Of a stretch of DNA of 62,691 nt, positions 1-10,700 are shown in pieces. The position numbers were made by a program, and so were the translations under genes. Position 1 is the stretch's first letter. Each line of letters opens with the position of its first letter. The stretch lies in contig JAHDEE010000010.1 of NCBI GenBank assembly GCA_020629005.1, forward strand, positions 1-62,691, read 5' to 3'. This stretch comes from Chitinophagales bacterium (GTDB taxonomy: Bacteria > Bacteroidota > Bacteroidia > Chitinophagales > UBA2359). The notes beneath the pieces are model-generated. The model ran no database searches, had not been told where the DNA came from, and worked only from the letters and a program-made list of their open reading frames with translations.

Positions 1-212
1 GGAGTCTTCAACGGTCGCTGAGCGTAGTCGAAGCGCCCGTTGAAGACGGACCACGAAGAACAATATTTTCATTGCACAAGACCTTCATTAACAGCTCCGT
101 AGTCCGCCAATAACGGGCCTTTCGACTCCGCTCAAGGACCGTCATTGGCTACTGCATTAGTATGAGCAAAGTCCTTTTTCTGGCAGGCGAAATAGTTTTT
201 ACTCACTCTGGC
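1..212. repeat. Inverted-repeat block A (partner at 32302-32510)
   Basis: The reverse complement of this block is found at 32302-32510, with long identical stretches at both ends (for example 1-30 and about 108-150) and a divergent middle. It holds two stem-loops. In the first, arms 4-14 and 37-47 pair perfectly over 11 bp. In the second, arms 107-116 and 139-148 pair with one mismatch. Both loops carry a TCGACTnCGCTCA-type core (on the minus strand in the first loop), while the stem sequences differ. No coding potential is apparent. The block begins at the window edge, so it may extend further left. Confidence 0.85.
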
Positions 213-310
213 TCAGCGACCGATAAGGACTCCGGTCTTCGAGTTTTAACAAAGCACTTACACTAGATGACACACAAAAATGAACACTCCCGACTTAGGA
301 TGAAGGAACC

Positions 311-334
311 CACCAAAAACCAAAAACCAAAAAC
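311..334. repeat. CCAAAAA low-complexity tract
   Basis: A run of CCAAAAA units lies directly before the dispersed palindromic element. A longer tract of the same kind occurs at 32628-32680, also between an inverted-repeat block and a dispersed element, so the tract seems to belong to a recurring intergenic arrangement. Confidence 0.6.
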
Positions 335-560
335 TATCAGGGCATCTCCCTACGCTCACGCTGCCCTTTGGCTTCGCCAGGGCAACGCTCGCTTCGGGCC
401 GGGCTATCCGCTATTACTGGCTACTGGCAGAGGCTGTTCGGCTTATGCCAGCTACTGTCTCTCCGGCAAGCTCCGAGCCAGTATCTGGCATGCCTCACTG
501 CCTCTGCCAGCAGCCAGTACCGCTTCTATCCCTGATGCATTTGGGCTGCTCCACCTTTTA
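333..560 (+). repeat. Dispersed palindromic intergenic element, copy 1
   Basis: This copy shares GGGCTATCCGCTATTA near its left part and CCGCTTCTATCCCT near its right end with the copy at 32033-32260 in the same orientation, and is related to an inverted copy at 32697-32860. Internally, arms 416-434 and 500-518 form an 18 of 19 inverted repeat. From memory, Bacteroidota genomes carry intergenic elements with this ending style, but that resemblance was not checked. An open frame crossing it has no protein-like character and is treated as spurious. Confidence 0.75.
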
Positions 561-633
561 TATGTACCACACAGCGGGCGGCAAAGCTTGATGAGCAGTC
601 TATAACAATGGCAAGGTAATTGCTCCTGTGCAG

Positions 634-652
634 GCAGCCAATTCGTGGCTGC
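634..652 (+). other. Short hairpin in the leader of the 703 gene
   Basis: Seven perfect pairs (GCAGCCA with TGGCTGC) surround a 5-nt loop. There is no following T-run, so it is not a typical terminator. It sits about 50 nt upstream of the start codon and could be a leader structure. Function is unknown. Confidence 0.4.
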
Positions 653-702
653 TTATGTGACACCATTGGTATTCTGCTTTATTCACCAAACCACACACCA
701 TC

Positions 703-3700
703 ATGTTATATTTTGCATGGGGGAGACGTATAGCTATCGCTCCTAAGGATGCGATACCCAAACCCAAATCTGGCTTATTGACGGATTGCCACAGATTGTT
801 CGTCGCCTTGGGCCTTTTAGTTTTAATGAATGTGGGCCTGCAAGCGCAAAGCAAGATCGAAAATGATCCATCTCTGGCTGCGCTGGGTGGGACCCTGTAC
901 CTGGATCTAAACGAGAACGGAAAGCAAGACAGTGATGAACCAGGTATGAACTCCGCGTCCATAACGCTGATCAATCTTAAAACCACTGAACTGGCTTCGC
1001 TCAAGACAGATAAACAAGGTAAGTACGAGTTTCGAAATCTAAGTCCGGCTTCCTACCAGTTGCAATTCAACTGCCCAACAGGTGTTCGACCAGGACAATT
1101 AGCCACACAAAATGAGCACATTCGCCTCGCGGATGATCGCTGTGAGACCTTGCCAATTGAGCTGTCAGCTGGTGACTACCATTATAACATCAAGCTCGGA
1201 TTTATGGCAGCGCCAGTTAGTATGCTTGAAGGAACTCTGTGGAATGACAGTAATCGAAATGGAATACAAGATCCAGGTGAAGCCGGACTCACGCGTCTTC
1301 AGGTACATTTATATAATGATGCCGGAGACCTGGTACAAGAGCAACTGACAGATCAGAATGGACGGTACCGATTTGCAGGAATGAAAGAGGGCACATACCA
1401 GCTGGATTTTCCCTGGAATGTAGACTATACTTTAAACAAGAAGAAGAGAGCTCGTGATTTTGGAATAGATTTCTCTTCTAACGGAAACAAGTCCGAACCG
1501 ATCAAGGTAAAACAAGGAAAGAAAAGTCTTGACTATAGTGTAGGCCTGTATATGCAGGGCGCATCCGGTGTTAAAGGACGCATATTTAAGGACGACAATG
1601 CAAATGGCCTAATTGATACCGATGAGCAAGGTCTAAAAAATGTCCGGGTGAGCCTCTTCACCATGAAGAACGAGTTTATCAATTACAAGAATAGTGACAG
1701 CGACGGCTGCTATAGCTTCGATGATCTGATGCCAGGAAGGTATTACCTGGAGGTCTCCGCGCCCGATTCTTATAGCCTGACAGAGAGTGCCGGCTTAACT
1801 ATGGGAAGGGCCAGTAAATTTTTGGAAGCTAGTCACCAGACCCGGGTCCTGCTTTTAAATTCCGATGAGGTGCTCGAAACAGTTCACGCCGGATTTGTTG
1901 CGGCGGCGGCAATTCCTGGGAACGTGCATGGTCAGGTCTGGAACGATCTGGATCGAGATGCACAGAAGGAGACTGGCGAAGATCCTGTAAACGGTATGCA
2001 AGTACAGTTGCTCGGAGATCATGACTTCAACATGGTCGCACTAACCGATGCTACTGGAAGTTTTACATTCAATAATGTTCCGGCCGGCAATTATGTGATT
2101 CGGCTTGGGTCCTATGCAAGATCTTTTTCATCCTCGACGGCGCAACAGTTATTGCTTACATTGGAATCCGGAGCAAAGTCTTATGGCAACGACTTCGGAA
2201 TCAACATTGATATGGATCAAGCTTGCCCTCAACCAGAAGTAGTATGCGCAGATCCCTATGCACAAACGAAATACTGCCTGTCGGATGATTTTGTGCCAAA
2301 AAATTACAAATTGAAATCGGTGGATGGTATGTACGCGGGCAAGCTGGCAATCGACGGCGACCGTTGCATTTCTTATACTCCTGCAACAGGTATGATCAAT
2401 GAAAGTGAATTGGTTTACCTGAGCTTTTGCAGAGGAGGAGGTACTGACTGTGTCGAGCAATGCCTGGAATTCTTTGTTGGACAGTGCTTAACCAAGCCTG
2501 TGGCCAATGATGACAAGTTGACACTAAATTGTGGGGAAAAGGCCATTGTGGAGGTTTTGCAAAATGATACAAGACCAGAAACTGGACAATTCTTTATCAG
2601 CGACCATACACAGCCTTCAAAGGGTGATATCAATAAACTAGATAATGCCTTTCAGTATGTAGCCGCAGAGGAGTTTTCAGGTGTAGACTTCTTTACCTAT
2701 ACCTTAAGTGATGGGGCCGGCGGTTTGGACCAGGCTACAGTCATAGTGGAAATCGAAGATTGTGCGTTTGCACCTGTAGCAAATATAGATGCTGTAAAGG
2801 TGGACTGCAATGGCTCACAATCTTTCAACCCGCTAGCAAATGATTTTGATCGAAACCGAGATCGCCTTGAAATCTGCGCGCTGGCAGATCCAGAAAATGG
2901 AACCATCAGTCGTTCAGGAAATCAACTCACCTATATAGCAAAAGAAGGATTTAATGGCTTCGAGATTATCGACTATTCAGTTTGTGATCCTACTGGTAGG
3001 AAAGCCAGTTCAAAGATCAAAATAGAGGTTGGATATTGCAATGAGGCACCGCTAACGGAGAATGACTTTGCCTCTCTGGCTTGTGATCAGATAAGAGTAC
3101 AGGTACTAAAGAACGATATTGATCCTGACGGAGATGCGCTTAGTATTTGTGATTTTCAGTTGCAGGGTCCTGGCGAATTGGCTTTAGAGGACAAAGCATT
3201 TAGCTATCATGCCCCAAAGGGATACAGTGGGAAGGTATCTGTGGTCTATTATGTTTGTGATGGCAACGGCGGCCGCTCCGCAGCCACTCTTGATCTGTCC
3301 GTGGACTGCCCGCTAAATGCAAAGCAAGATCAGATGATTGTTGCCAAGGAGGATCAATTCGTCGGAACAGTCAATGCAGCGCTTCCCTTACCAGTTCTCA
3401 ACAATGATTCCTTTACTCCGCTGGCGAAAGTGGAAATCTGCGACTTCTCTGAGCCAGAGCATGGTATGTTGTTGCTGGAGGATAATCGCCTTACCTACAT
3501 TCCTGAACAGGGTTTTACAGGCGAAGACAGTTTTACTTATCTACTTTGTAGTAAATCTGGACAACAGTCGAGTGCTGAGGTATTGCTCCTGGTTAATCCA
3601 GCCGCTCCCTGTCAGGATGAACTGGATTTTTGTACAGCAATAGACCAGGCAATTTCGCTTTGTGTGGAAGTTTGCAGCTTAGGAAATATACAAACAATCA

Positions 3701-4218
3701 CTCGATATGATTCGAAGCAAAAAGCGATGATCAGCAACCGTAACCAGAGTTGTTTCATCTATAATCCTCCAGAGGGTTTCGAAGGTACCGATGACCTGGA
3801 ACTTACTGCTTGCAACGAGATGGGAGAATGTAGCAGTGTGATTGCCAAAATCGTTGTTGGGGATTGCTCCCCACTGCCGGAAAAGCTGGAGCAAAGCAAC
3901 AGTGCCATATCGGAAAATCCATATGAACAAATGTTTATTCCGGACGGTTTCTCGCCCAACGGTGACGGAGTCAATGATTTCTTTCTGGTCGAAGACTTAC
4001 TGAAACTATCTCCAAGCTCAGCAACACTAGAAGTGTTTGATGAGAATGGACAGCAGGTTTATATGGATACTGCCTTTCAGAACAGCAGTGAAGGATGGAA
4101 TGGAGAAGACTATCGTAATAACGCTCGTTTGGCCAGTGGCACTTATTTCTATGTATTACGAATTGAATCAGATGGTCTATCGACTTTGCGCAAAGGCGCC
4201 TTGCTGCTAAAATACTAA
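703..4218 (+). CDS. Secreted SdrD_B / Big_9 repeat protein with type IX (CHU_C-type) sorting domain
   Basis: This is a predicted cell-surface protein of 1171 aa. The ATG at 703 is the only good start: a hydrophobic stretch at residues 32-46 ends in LQAQ, giving a signal peptide with an unusually long n-region of about 30 residues. Four SdrD_B-like domains follow, starting near residues 60, 176, 290 and 406, each with a D.N.NG..D..E type calcium-site motif. A Cys-rich module lies at about 505-597. Four Big_9/cadherin-like domains lie at about 599-968, and a second Cys-rich module at about 969-1057. Residues 1078-1171 form a clear gliding-motility-associated / CHU_C C-terminal domain with FSPNGDGVND and a GTYFYVLRI strand, which is the family signal for type IX secretion. 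It is followed by a strong terminator. Its domain set resembles the C-terminal third of the downstream giant gene, suggesting shared ancestry. An adhesive or structural role is inferred; no catalytic motif is visible. Confidence 0.95.
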   Translation: MLYFAWGRRIAIAPKDAIPKPKSGLLTDCHRLFVALGLLVLMNVGLQAQSKIENDPSLAALGGTLYLDLNENGKQDSDEPGMNSASITLINLKTTELASLKTDKQGKYEFRNLSPASYQLQFNCPTGVRPGQLATQNEHIRLADDRCETLPIELSAGDYHYNIKLGFMAAPVSMLEGTLWNDSNRNGIQDPGEAGLTRLQVHLYNDAGDLVQEQLTDQNGRYRFAGMKEGTYQLDFPWNVDYTLNKKKRARDFGIDFSSNGNKSEPIKVKQGKKSLDYSVGLYMQGASGVKGRIFKDDNANGLIDTDEQGLKNVRVSLFTMKNEFINYKNSDSDGCYSFDDLMPGRYYLEVSAPDSYSLTESAGLTMGRASKFLEASHQTRVLLLNSDEVLETVHAGFVAAAAIPGNVHGQVWNDLDRDAQKETGEDPVNGMQVQLLGDHDFNMVALTDATGSFTFNNVPAGNYVIRLGSYARSFSSSTAQQLLLTLESGAKSYGNDFGINIDMDQACPQPEVVCADPYAQTKYCLSDDFVPKNYKLKSVDGMYAGKLAIDGDRCISYTPATGMINESELVYLSFCRGGGTDCVEQCLEFFVGQCLTKPVANDDKLTLNCGEKAIVEVLQNDTRPETGQFFISDHTQPSKGDINKLDNAFQYVAAEEFSGVDFFTYTLSDGAGGLDQATVIVEIEDCAFAPVANIDAVKVDCNGSQSFNPLANDFDRNRDRLEICALADPENGTISRSGNQLTYIAKEGFNGFEIIDYSVCDPTGRKASSKIKIEVGYCNEAPLTENDFASLACDQIRVQVLKNDIDPDGDALSICDFQLQGPGELALEDKAFSYHAPKGYSGKVSVVYYVCDGNGGRSAATLDLSVDCPLNAKQDQMIVAKEDQFVGTVNAALPLPVLNNDSFTPLAKVEICDFSEPEHGMLLLEDNRLTYIPEQGFTGEDSFTYLLCSKSGQQSSAEVLLLVNPAAPCQDELDFCTAIDQAISLCVEVCSLGNIQTITRYDSKQKAMISNRNQSCFIYNPPEGFEGTDDLELTACNEMGECSSVIAKIVVGDCSPLPEKLEQSNSAISENPYEQMFIPDGFSPNGDGVNDFFLVEDLLKLSPSSATLEVFDENGQQVYMDTAFQNSSEGWNGEDYRNNARLASGTYFYVLRIESDGLSTLRKGALLLKY

Positions 4219-4332
4219 TTGTGGCAGCAGTCTGTGCAGAAGATTTGTCTGATTTCTGGATGGGTTTTGCCCAAAAAAAAGATATAGTTATTTAAAGGAA
4301 GCCAGGCCTTCCTGGTATATAATAGATTCATT

Positions 4333-4370
4333 AAAAGCCCCTTGCTCTCTCCTGAGCAAGGGGCTTTTTT
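4333..4370 (+). terminator. Intrinsic terminator after the 703 gene
   Basis: Arm AAAAGCCCCTTGCTC (4333-4347) pairs perfectly with the right arm across a 6-nt loop, followed by a T-run at 4365-4370. It lies about 115 nt after the stop codon and separates this gene from the giant gene downstream. Confidence 0.93.
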
Positions 4371-4728
4371 CGTAGTTGCCTGATCAGAGATTTTTCAAGT
4401 CACATAAGGGACTTTTGGCAAGGATTTTGAAACATGCACATTGTTAGGAGCGAGGCTCAAGTTGGTCCACCGCCAGCTTATATGCCTTTGATACTAATAC
4501 AATCATTACCACCAAAATAAGCAGATGTTCCCATTTTCCGTACGACTCAGTACTTATGATAACAATGTATATACGCAGCGAAGTGCAGCAAAAGTCACTC
4601 CTATAACCGGAGTTGAGCCGGCATACCTCTTATGCCTCCGGTATTCTGTGTAAGGCAATTGTGAAGATTCGCGAGAAAGGCGGATGGGTTAAGATGATTG
4701 TAAATCTAAAATCACACAAATAACATTT
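4371..4728. other. Intergenic region upstream of the 7691-aa gene
   Basis: No credible gene is seen. A weak 7-bp inverted repeat (ACCGGAG and CTCCGGT) lies near 4606-4655. The 40 bases before the start codon at 4729 are A-rich and carry no Shine-Dalgarno sequence, which is usual in Bacteroidota. I could not identify a convincing promoter. Confidence 0.5.
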
Positions 4729-7700
4729 ATGGAATTAAACTCTAGACGTCCATTAATAGTTTTCTTGTGGCTATTTTGTTTGTTCTTGGTAGCTGTGCTA
4801 CCACTACAGGCAGAAGTTTGCGATGAAGAAGACTTCTTTTCGGATGAATGTGAAACAGAGGAGTTATCAATGATGCCCGTCTGCGAATGGGGGACCATCT
4901 TGACAACTAAACTCTATTGTTTCGACATGGACACACCTGAGGACCCGACGGATGATACCTGGTCTTTTGCGGTGCGTATGTTCGGAACAGACTTAGGTGA
5001 GTCGTGGTATGCCGACGATCCCCTAAACTCTACTGGGCTGGTAATGCCTGAGGTCATTTTTGGCCCCTATCTTATTGCAGATGGGAGTTTTGACTTCAGA
5101 ATTTACGATGCTACTGGTACTGGATGTGACTATCCGGATGTGCTGACGGCCAATCCGCCAGAACCTTGTTCTTCTGGTAACTACGATTTGGCACTAAGAA
5201 AGGTAGTCAACACTGCTGCTTCTTCCAGCCCTTTGGTTGCTGGTAGTACGGTAGTTTTTGACGTTATCGTGTTCAATCAAGGAACCATTGCGGCCAATGA
5301 TGTAACCATCGTGGATTACATGCCTGCGGATCTAACATTGAATGATCCAAATTGGACAGACAACGGTGACGGCACTGCCTCTTACAATGGGAGTCTTGAC
5401 ATTCCCCCAAGTGGCTCACAAACCGTTTCTGTGGCCTTCACCATTGATGCGGGGGCAACAGGACAGATCGACAACTACGCAGAGATTAGCGGATTTGGAG
5501 ATCCTCTGAATTACGGTCTGGTAGATGGAGATTCAACTCCCGATACATCGAATGATGATCCGGTTGTTGATGATTTGATCAGCTCCGGATCGCTTGATGA
5601 GGATGACCACGATATCGCCTCAATCACCCTTGCGGAGTTTGACCTGGCACTACAGAAGACGATCAATGTCGGTGGGACTGATCCTATTCTTGTGCCTGGC
5701 TGTGCTGTGCTCTTTGACATTCAGGTGATCAACCAAAGTCCTGTAGATGCAACAGGAGTAGTCATTACTGACTACATACCTGCAGGATTATCATTGAACG
5801 ATCCTAACTGGACAGACAATGGTAACGGAACAGCGACCTACAACGCTCCTATCAGCGTATCTGCCAACATGAGCGAAACGATTACGATCGCTATGGTGGT
5901 TGATCAAGGTGCTACAGGGGTGATTACCAATGCAGCAGAAATTAGTGAAGCTTTAAACATCAACGGTGATCCTGTCGAGGACATTGATTCAACTCCAGAC
6001 ACGACTAATGGCGATCCTGTGGTTGATAATGAGCTTAACAATTCAGGTGGAGATGAGGATGATCATGACATCGCGGCTATTCAGGTCGATGTATTCGACC
6101 TTGCATTAAGAAAGACGGTAAATACTGCAGCAACGGATATGCCTCTGTTGGTCGGTAGCACAGTTACCTTTAGTATTGAGGTGTTTAACCAGGGTACGGT
6201 AGAGGCTACGAATGTAGATATTGTTGACTATCCGCCAAATGGATTGACTCTCAATGACGCTAACTGGTCTGGTGGGTCTGTGTTATTCTACAACACTCCC
6301 TTAACGATTCCAGCTGGTCAGAGTCAAGTGATCGATATCACTTTCACCGTGGATGCAAACGCCACGGGAGTGCTGAACAACTATGCAGAGATATCTGATG
6401 ATGCAGATACCTTTGGTTCACCTGTGGTTGATATTGATTCTACTCCAGACACTGTAAACAGTGATGAATTGCTGGACAATGAGATCAATAATGCCAACTC
6501 AGATGAGGATGATCACGATATCGCTTCAGTTTCAATTGAGTCTTTTGACCTGGCATTGAGAAAGACAGTTGGGTCACTGACTGACAATCCATTGCTTCCA
6601 GGTGGAAACGTGCATTTTCAAATTGAGGTCTTCAATCAGGGTTCTATAGATGCAACTCAGATTGAAATCATCGATTACATTCCTCAGGGTTTGATTCTCG
6701 CTGATCCGTCATGGACCAACAATGGAAACGGTACAGCAACCTATAACCAGCTTCTTTCGATTGCTTCGGGTTCCTCGCAGGTAATTGAGATTGACTTTGT
6801 TGTAGACAGTGGATTTACAGGTCAAATCAACAATCACGCAGAGATTAGCGCTGCAGCTGACGATAACGGAGATCCGATTCAGGATCTTGACAGTACTCCT
6901 GACAGCAGCAACACGGATTCTCTGGTAGATGATGAAATCAACAATGCCTCCGGAGATGAGGATGACCATGATATCGCTACCGTCGCGGTTGCCATTTTTG
7001 ACTTGGCACTCAAGAAAGTAGTCGACTTTAGTCAAACTGATCAGCCACTAATGCCAGGTGGTTCTGTAACCTTTACGATTACAGTGATTAATCAGGGAAG
7101 TGTGGATGCAACTGCAGTAAACATTGTGGATTACATCCCAACAGGGCTGGTGATCAACGATCCAAACTGGGCCTTTGCAGGATCTGGGAAAGTGGTTTAC
7201 ACAAGTCCCTTAGACCTCGCAGCAGGTGCCAGTCAGGACATTTCAATCACCTTTAATGTGACGAATAATGCTCCGACAAACATGGAAAACTTTGCGGAGA
7301 TTTCCTCCGCAAAAGATGATGCGGGGCTCACAGCAATAGATGTGGACTCTACTCCCGATTTGAACAACAATGACCCATATGTGGATGATGTCACAAGTCC
7401 AAATCCATTGGATGAGGATGATCATGATATTGCGGAGATCAGCCTTTCTGCCTTTGACCTTGCTTTACGTAAGAGAGTTAATACGACTTTGACAGATGAT
7501 CCTCTGGTCATCGGTAGTACGGTAGTCTTTGATATTGAAGTATTCAACCAAGGCTATGTCGATGCAACAGATGTTGTAATCACCGATTATGTACCAACTG
7601 GATTGGTGCTTTCAGATCCAAACTGGTTAAACAGTGGAAGCGGAACTGTTACTTTGAACAACCCGCTGTCTGTTGCTGCAGGAACTAGCGAGACAGTAAG

Positions 7701-10700
7701 CGTAACGTTTACAGTTGATGCAGGTGCCTCAGGGGTATTGGACAACTATGCCGAGATCTCTGAAGCTTCAGGTCCATCTGGAGAAGCAGTTTCAGACATC
7801 GACTCAACACCAGATACCAATAACAATGATACATTGGTGGATGAAGAAATAGATAATGCCTCGGGTGATGAAGACGATCATGATATCGCATCAGTGGAGA
7901 TAATCGACTTCGATCTTGCATTGCGCAAGACTTTTGCTACTGCTGATTCTCCATTACAAGTTGGTGGGGCAGTAACATTTACCATTACGGTCTTTAACCA
8001 GGGTAGCATCAACGCGCGTTCAATCAGATTGGCGGATTACTTCCCGCCAGAATTGACACTCAATGATCCTAACTGGACTGACGCTGGGGGAGGAATAGCA
8101 ACGCTAAACTCCACCTTTGACCTTCCTGCAGGTGGTACTTATTCAGTAGATATCACCTTCCAGCTCAACACTGGTCTAACTGGGCCATTGGTCAACTATG
8201 CTGAGATTACTGATGCCCGAGATCCGGGAAGACTCCCTATTGCAGATATCGACTCAACGCCAGATATGGTAAACGATGATCCTCTGGTTGACGATGTGAT
8301 CAACTATGATCCAGCAGATGAAGATGATCACGACGTGGCAATAGTAGATCTCTCTTCTTTTGACCTTGCCTTGAGAAAAGTAGTAAACCCAGCTGCCACC
8401 GATAGCCCTCTGGAAACTGGTTCTAACGTTCAGTTTGTGATCCAGGTATTTAACCAGGGTACTATTAATGCAACTAACATTGAGCTTACCGACTACATCC
8501 CGGTTGGATTGACATTAAATGATGCCAATTGGACCGACAATGGTAACGGATTGGCCACCTATAATACGCCAATTTCCCTTGCTTCGGGTGCTAGCACTGA
8601 TATTATCATTGATTTCATTGTAAACGAAAATGCGACACAAACGATAGCAAATCATGCGGAGATTTCTGATGCCAGCGATGCAGATGGAAATCCGATTAAT
8701 GATATTGATTCTACTCCTGATACAAGCAACACAGACCCGTTGGTCGATAATGTGATCAGCGATAATCCTTCAGATGAGGATGATCACGACGTAGCAACTA
8801 TTAGTATTTCGGATTTTGACCTTGCATTGAGAAAGACTTTGAATACCGGCCTTACGGATGATCCTCTTGCACCAGGTAGTGCAGTGGTCTTCGATATCGA
8901 GGTCTTCAATCAGGGTTCTCTCATGGGTACTGGTATTGAGATTACTGATTATCTTCCAGCAGGACTAAATCTGAATGATGCGACCTGGACCAATAACGGA
9001 AATGGTACTGCAACTTATAATGCACCGCTGATTCTTGCACCTGGGACTTCTGAAGTGATCACTATAGAATTTATCGTAGCAACTGGAGCTGCTGGCCAAA
9101 TTGATAATTATGCGGAGATCAGCGACCACAGGAATCTTGTTGGAGATCCAATTGCGGATACAGATTCAACACCGGATTCCAACAATACAGATATGCTGGT
9201 AGATGATGAAATTGACCCAAATGCAATGGATGAAGATGATCATGATATTGCATCTGTTTCAATACTGAACTATGACCTTGCCTTAAGGAAAACAGTCAAT
9301 GCTGCAGCCACAGATAGCCCACTACTTGAAAATGGCTCTGTAACCTTTGACATTGCTGTAATCAATCAGGGCTCTGGTTTGGCAGATGGTATAGTAGTAA
9401 CGGATTACATACCAAGTGGACTATTGCTGAATGATGCGAACTGGACTAACAATGGCGATGGCACTGCTACCTATACCGGTGGACCGGCTGCCAATGGCGG
9501 TCTAACGCTAAATGGTGGTGCAACCAATACAATTTCTATCACCTTCACTGTTGCAGCTGGCTTTAGCGGCGATATTGACAACCATGCTGAGATAAGCGCA
9601 GCATCTGATAGCAATGGAAATCCAATTGCAGATGTAGATTCTACACCGGATACAATAAACTCGGATCCACTGGTGGATGACGAAGTCGATAATGCCGGAG
9701 GTGATGAAGATGACCATGATATTGCAACCATAACAGTTGACGAGTTTGACCTTGCTTTGCAAAAGACGATCAACACGGCAAGTACCGATAATCCGTTGCA
9801 GGAAGGTGGTGATGTAGTGTTCAATATCGAAGTCTTTAATCAAGGTACTATCATGGGTACAGGAATTCAGATTACAGACTATTTGCCAACTGGTTTGACC
9901 CTGGCAGACAGTGGATGGACTGATAATGGTAATGGTACAGCAAGCTACAACACTGCATTGAGCATCGCACCTGGACAAAGTCAGGTGATTACTGTAGCAA
10001 TGACTGCTGATGTCGGATTTACCGGTCAGGCTTCCAACCACGCAGAAATTAGCAATGCTGATGGACCTGCAGGAGAAACTGTGAGTGATATAGATAGTAC
10101 TCCAGACACTAGCAACACTGACACACTTGTGGACGATGAAATCAACAATGCTGGTGGTGATGAAGACGATCATGATATTGCGACAGTGAATGTAGGAGCA
10201 GCTCCGATTTATGACTTAGCTCTTATTAAGACCCTGGATGCTGCTGGTACAGACAGTCCTTTATATCCCGGTGGGACTGTAACCTGGGAAATCAGAGTAT
10301 TCAACCAGGGAACTGAAGACGCGACAGGTGTGCAGATCATTGATTATCTGCCAACTGGTCTGAGCCTTAACGATGCTTCCTGGACGGGTTCGGGTACTAC
10401 TGCAACCTATAACACTTTGTTAAGTATTGCTGCAGGACAGAGCCAAGTAATCAGCATAACAACGGTTGTAGATGCTGGTTTCGTGGGAACGCTTGATAAC
10501 TATGCAGAGATTATCGCAGGTCTAGACTCTGTAGGGGCGGCTGCAACGGATGTGGATTCAACTCCAGATACCAATAATACCGATACCCTGGTTGACAATG
10601 AAGTCAATAACGCAGGTGGTGATGAGGATGATCACGATATAGCTTCTGTGACAGTTATTGAGGAGCCAATCTTTGACCTTGCTTTGAGAAAGACGCTGGA

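Noticed and set aside
267-605. Open frame of 112 codons
   Set aside because: It runs through the dispersed palindromic element and the CCAAAAA tract; the translated sequence is low-complexity and follows the DNA palindrome, not a protein family.
9508-10173. Minus-strand open frame of 221 codons inside the 7691-aa gene (and similar antisense frames such as 54286-54996)
   Set aside because: These are antisense shadows caused by the in-frame repeat units; they recur at repeat spacing and lack start signals or family features.
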